DNA of 7,916 nucleotides from Thermodesulfobacteriota bacterium (GTDB taxonomy: Bacteria; Desulfobacterota; Desulfomonilia; Desulfomonilales; Desulfomonilaceae), in assembly GCA_030837305.1 (NCBI GenBank), contig JAUPKT010000189.1, forward strand, positions 1-7,916, given 5' to 3'. Shown here one piece after another: positions 6,745-7,916 of this stretch. Numbering within the stretch: position 1 is the stretch's first letter; every line of letters begins with the position of its first letter. Made by a program: the position numbers and the translations under genes. The notes beneath the pieces were generated by a model. That model was not told where the DNA came from. It did no database searches and saw only the letters and a list, made by a program, of their open reading frames with translations.

Positions 6745-7916
6745 ATGAAGAGGACCTTCGCCGCCGCTCTTATACTGGCGTTGTGCATCTGCGAGGCAAC
6801 CCGGGTGTATGCTTGGGAGTTCTCCATGAAGGGGGAGAATGTCATCCGGTATCGGTATTGGGCACGGACCGGGAACAACGACATCTTTGGTTTCATGAAT
6901 TCAGACGTTTATTTGGGCGTCAATCACCTTGTGACGTACCCTTCTCCACGTCGGGACAACCCCCCTACTCCACAATTCGGGGTCTTGGCCGGTGAAAACC
7001 GATTCGGATCCGACATGAATTACACCGATTTCAGGGTCACCTTCTATCCTAGAATAGTGGTCAACAATGCCGTTTCCATGGAAGGGTCGGTGAATCTCAC
7101 CTCATTGGGGCTCCATTCGGGTGGTAGACCTCTGGGAAACTGGGATACGCCGGGTGACGTGAATCAGATGGCTGTCCCCATGAGCAATCGTCCTGCAGCC
7201 ATAGACGTTCCCAACACCATGGTAACGGTGCAGTGGTGGCGGTTGAACTTCCAGTTCCCGATCTTCAACTTGGTTTTGGGATACCGCCCCAGTTCTCTCG
7301 GAATGGGCCTGTGGAAAAGTCCGTGTCAAAGATCGTCGTCGTCCATCAGCATGTCGGTCCCGTACGGTCCTCTGAATATTGCAATTGGACCGTACCTTGG
7401 ACGCACGGCCACAAATTGGGACCAGTACCTCAGAGACTCAGGCACTCGGGCCACCTATCGAAAGGACGATGATCGAAACTATTTGAGCGGGGTTTACGGT
7501 GATATTCAGTATCGAAGCGGGCCGCTTGCCATTGACCTCAGTTCCACTGCGTATAAAGTTGAATCGAATCAGGGCGTTGATCAGCGGGATCCTGCAACGG
7601 GCGCTCCCATTCCCCTCACTGCAGTAATTACCCCCGAAGCGGACCGATTGGTCTATGAACTTACCCTGGCAGTCAAGTATTTCAAAGGGAGCTTCTTTTT
7701 CAATGCGGAAGTCGATTACTTCTCCCATTACAGGTCAGGACTCGGAGCCACCGAATTGCTCGACGGTCGCCGGTACGAACTACTCGACGCCGATGTGAAA
7801 GCCTGGATCTATGGGGTGGAAACCGGAGTCCTCACAGGGCCGGCCAAGCTGGCGCTCTCCTATGCTCGATCGACGGGAGATGACCCGACCACCAGAAAGG
7901 ACGACGAGGACTCTGC
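6745..7916 (+). CDS. Outer-membrane porin-like beta-barrel protein (3' truncated)
   Basis: The frame is open from ATG 6745 to the right edge, 390 codons without a stop. The N-terminus MKRTFAAALILALCICEATR, followed by VYA, is a classical Sec signal peptide (basic n-region, hydrophobic core, A-x-A-like end), with likely cleavage after residue 23 before WEFSMKG. The mature part has many alternating, aromatic-rich stretches (VIRYRYWART, DFRVTFYPRIVV, TVQWWRLNFQF, LVYELTLAVKYF, SFFFNAEVDYFSHY) with polar loops between, as expected of transmembrane beta strands in an outer-membrane barrel. It probably forms a channel or uptake porin. I recognise no specific family, and the C-terminal end that could confirm a barrel is missing. 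The start follows GAGAGG with only a 3-nt spacer, rather tight. The frame is also open upstream with TTG codons at 6676 and 6682, but the signal peptide favours ATG 6745. It lies 65 bases after the kinase gene and may share its transcript. Confidence 0.8.
   Translation, partial: MKRTFAAALILALCICEATRVYAWEFSMKGENVIRYRYWARTGNNDIFGFMNSDVYLGVNHLVTYPSPRRDNPPTPQFGVLAGENRFGSDMNYTDFRVTFYPRIVVNNAVSMEGSVNLTSLGLHSGGRPLGNWDTPGDVNQMAVPMSNRPAAIDVPNTMVTVQWWRLNFQFPIFNLVLGYRPSSLGMGLWKSPCQRSSSSISMSVPYGPLNIAIGPYLGRTATNWDQYLRDSGTRATYRKDDDRNYLSGVYGDIQYRSGPLAIDLSSTAYKVESNQGVDQRDPATGAPIPLTAVITPEADRLVYELTLAVKYFKGSFFFNAEVDYFSHYRSGLGATELLDGRRYELLDADVKAWIYGVETGVLTGPAKLALSYARSTGDDPTTRKDDEDS

Noticed and set aside
6783..6995. 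70-codon + strand open frame at the start of the porin-like gene
   Set aside because: Out of frame with the signal-peptide-bearing frame from 6745, which stays open for 390 codons; a shadow.

Overview
The window looks like an environmental, roughly half-GC Gram-negative bacterium. The evidence is a Sec-targeted outer-membrane barrel-like protein, an FtsX/MacB-type exporter pair, and a large soluble sensory pair. Protein style (a CheB-CheR-PAS fusion, a soluble PAS hybrid kinase, a porin-like protein opening with W-E-F) is reminiscent of sulfate-reducing or syntrophic Desulfobacterota (former Deltaproteobacteria). That assignment is an impression from style, not a database match. All genes found are on the + strand.

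Left part (1-1209): the 3' end of an FtsX-fold ABC permease overlaps by 4 bases (GTGA) a complete ABC ATPase of the DevA/LolD/MacB type. This is the tail of an exporter operon whose remaining parts lie to the left of the window.

Gap (1210-1831, about 620 bases): no convincing gene. It contains a possible promoter near 1418-1456, several short hairpins and a strong ribosome binding site for the next gene. If the promoter is right, the next transcript has a leader of about 370 nt.

Centre (1832-6679): a 1010-residue protein joins a CheB-type methylesterase, a CheR-type methyltransferase, three PAS-like regions and a heptad-repeat coiled coil, with no kinase or receptor part. It is followed after 96 bases by a soluble PAS - HisKA - HATPase - receiver hybrid histidine kinase. 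Together they look like a two-gene version of the known CheB/CheR-PAS-kinase sensory proteins. No chemoreceptor, CheA or CheW gene is visible. The CheB-like domain has Glu where the catalytic Asp is expected.

Right part (6745-7916): a signal-peptide-bearing, beta-rich outer-membrane porin-like protein starts 65 bases after the kinase and stays open to the window end. A perfect 6-bp hairpin sits just before its ribosome binding site. It may be the last gene of the sensory operon or have its own control.
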